From Nitrosomonadales bacterium (GTDB taxonomy: Bacteria > Pseudomonadota > Gammaproteobacteria > Burkholderiales > Methylophilaceae), in assembly GCA_018657165.1 (NCBI GenBank), contig JABHXS010000057.1, positions 1 through 6,461 of the forward strand: DNA of 6,461 bases, given 5' to 3'. A program made the translations under genes and the position numbers. The notes below the pieces were generated by a model. The model worked only from the letters and a program-made list of their open reading frames with translations, did no database searches and was not told where the DNA came from. Shown here piece by piece: positions 6,449 to 6,461 of this stretch. Position 1 is the first letter of the stretch; every line of letters begins with the position of its first letter.

Positions 6449-6459
6449 TTCCAGCTAAA
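6436..6459 (+). other. tmRNA helix 5 holding the tag stop codon
   Basis: TTTAGCTG at 6436-6443 pairs perfectly with CAGCTAAA at 6452-6459, leaving an 8-base loop that contains the TAA stop at 6446-6448. This matches the position of helix 5 in known tmRNAs. Confidence 0.8.
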
Positions 6460-6461
6460 CG

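Larger units (their letters stand above)
6323..6461 (+). ncRNA. ssrA: tmRNA (transfer-messenger RNA), 5' part, cut by the right edge
   Basis: The RNA begins GGGGCTGACCCGGTTTCGAC, the near-invariant tmRNA 5' end forming half of the alanyl acceptor stem and the D-loop-like region. A visible pseudoknot, the tag reading frame and the helix holding the tag stop codon follow in the canonical order. The layout is the one-piece type, not the permuted two-piece form. Only 139 bases are present; the other pseudoknots and the 3' TPsiC/acceptor half lie beyond the edge. It works with SmpB, encoded just upstream, to free stalled ribosomes. Confidence 0.97.

Noticed and set aside
1..6461. CRISPR arrays, insertion sequences, tRNA genes, riboswitches or attachment sites
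   Set aside because: I saw no regularly spaced repeats, terminal inverted repeats, transposase-like frames or cloverleaf tRNA apart from the tmRNA; the gaps are too short for a typical riboswitch.

Overview
This is a compact, AT-rich bacterial chromosome segment, and almost every base is assigned. The gene set and order (smpB followed by ssrA on the + strand; ratA, rnfH, guaB, guaA running away on the - strand) resemble the layout known from proteobacteria, especially betaproteobacteria. The tmRNA 5' end (GACCCGGTTTCGACGTGGG) also looks betaproteobacterial. Low G+C and very short gaps would suit a streamlined aquatic lineage such as the OM43-type Methylophilaceae, but that placement is inference from gene order and composition only.

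Layout, left to right: 1-872 (-), an incomplete gene for a YdjM/DUF457-type membrane-associated putative metal-dependent hydrolase, running off the left edge. 933-1898 (-), a full-length Stealth-family sugar-phosphate transferase. 1929-3488 (-), guaA, GMP synthase. 3527-4987 (-), guaB, IMP dehydrogenase. 5061-5363 (-), rnfH, a ubiquitin-like small protein. 5356-5790 (-), ratA, a START/coenzyme-Q-binding-like protein overlapping rnfH by 8 bases. 5791-5847, a 57-base divergent promoter region. 5848-6303 (+), smpB. 6323 to the right edge (+), ssrA (tmRNA), cut off shortly after the tag reading frame. No gene-free stretch exceeds 75 bases.

The six - strand genes are collinear with gaps of 30-73 bases or overlap, and no convincing terminator separates them. 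guaB has its own -10 box and a good ribosome binding site. guaB and guaA together convert IMP to XMP to GMP. smpB and ssrA supply the two partners of trans-translation, which rescues stalled ribosomes; ratA, divergently transcribed, belongs to a family also linked to ribosomes in E. coli.

The accessory part is the left 1.9 kb: a Stealth transferase followed by a putative membrane hydrolase, placed directly behind guaA with no other polysaccharide genes in view. I found no clear new system. The Stealth/hydrolase pair is the most interesting lead. The N-terminal ends of guaA, guaB and rnfH were chosen at internal ATG codons rather than at upstream TTG codons.
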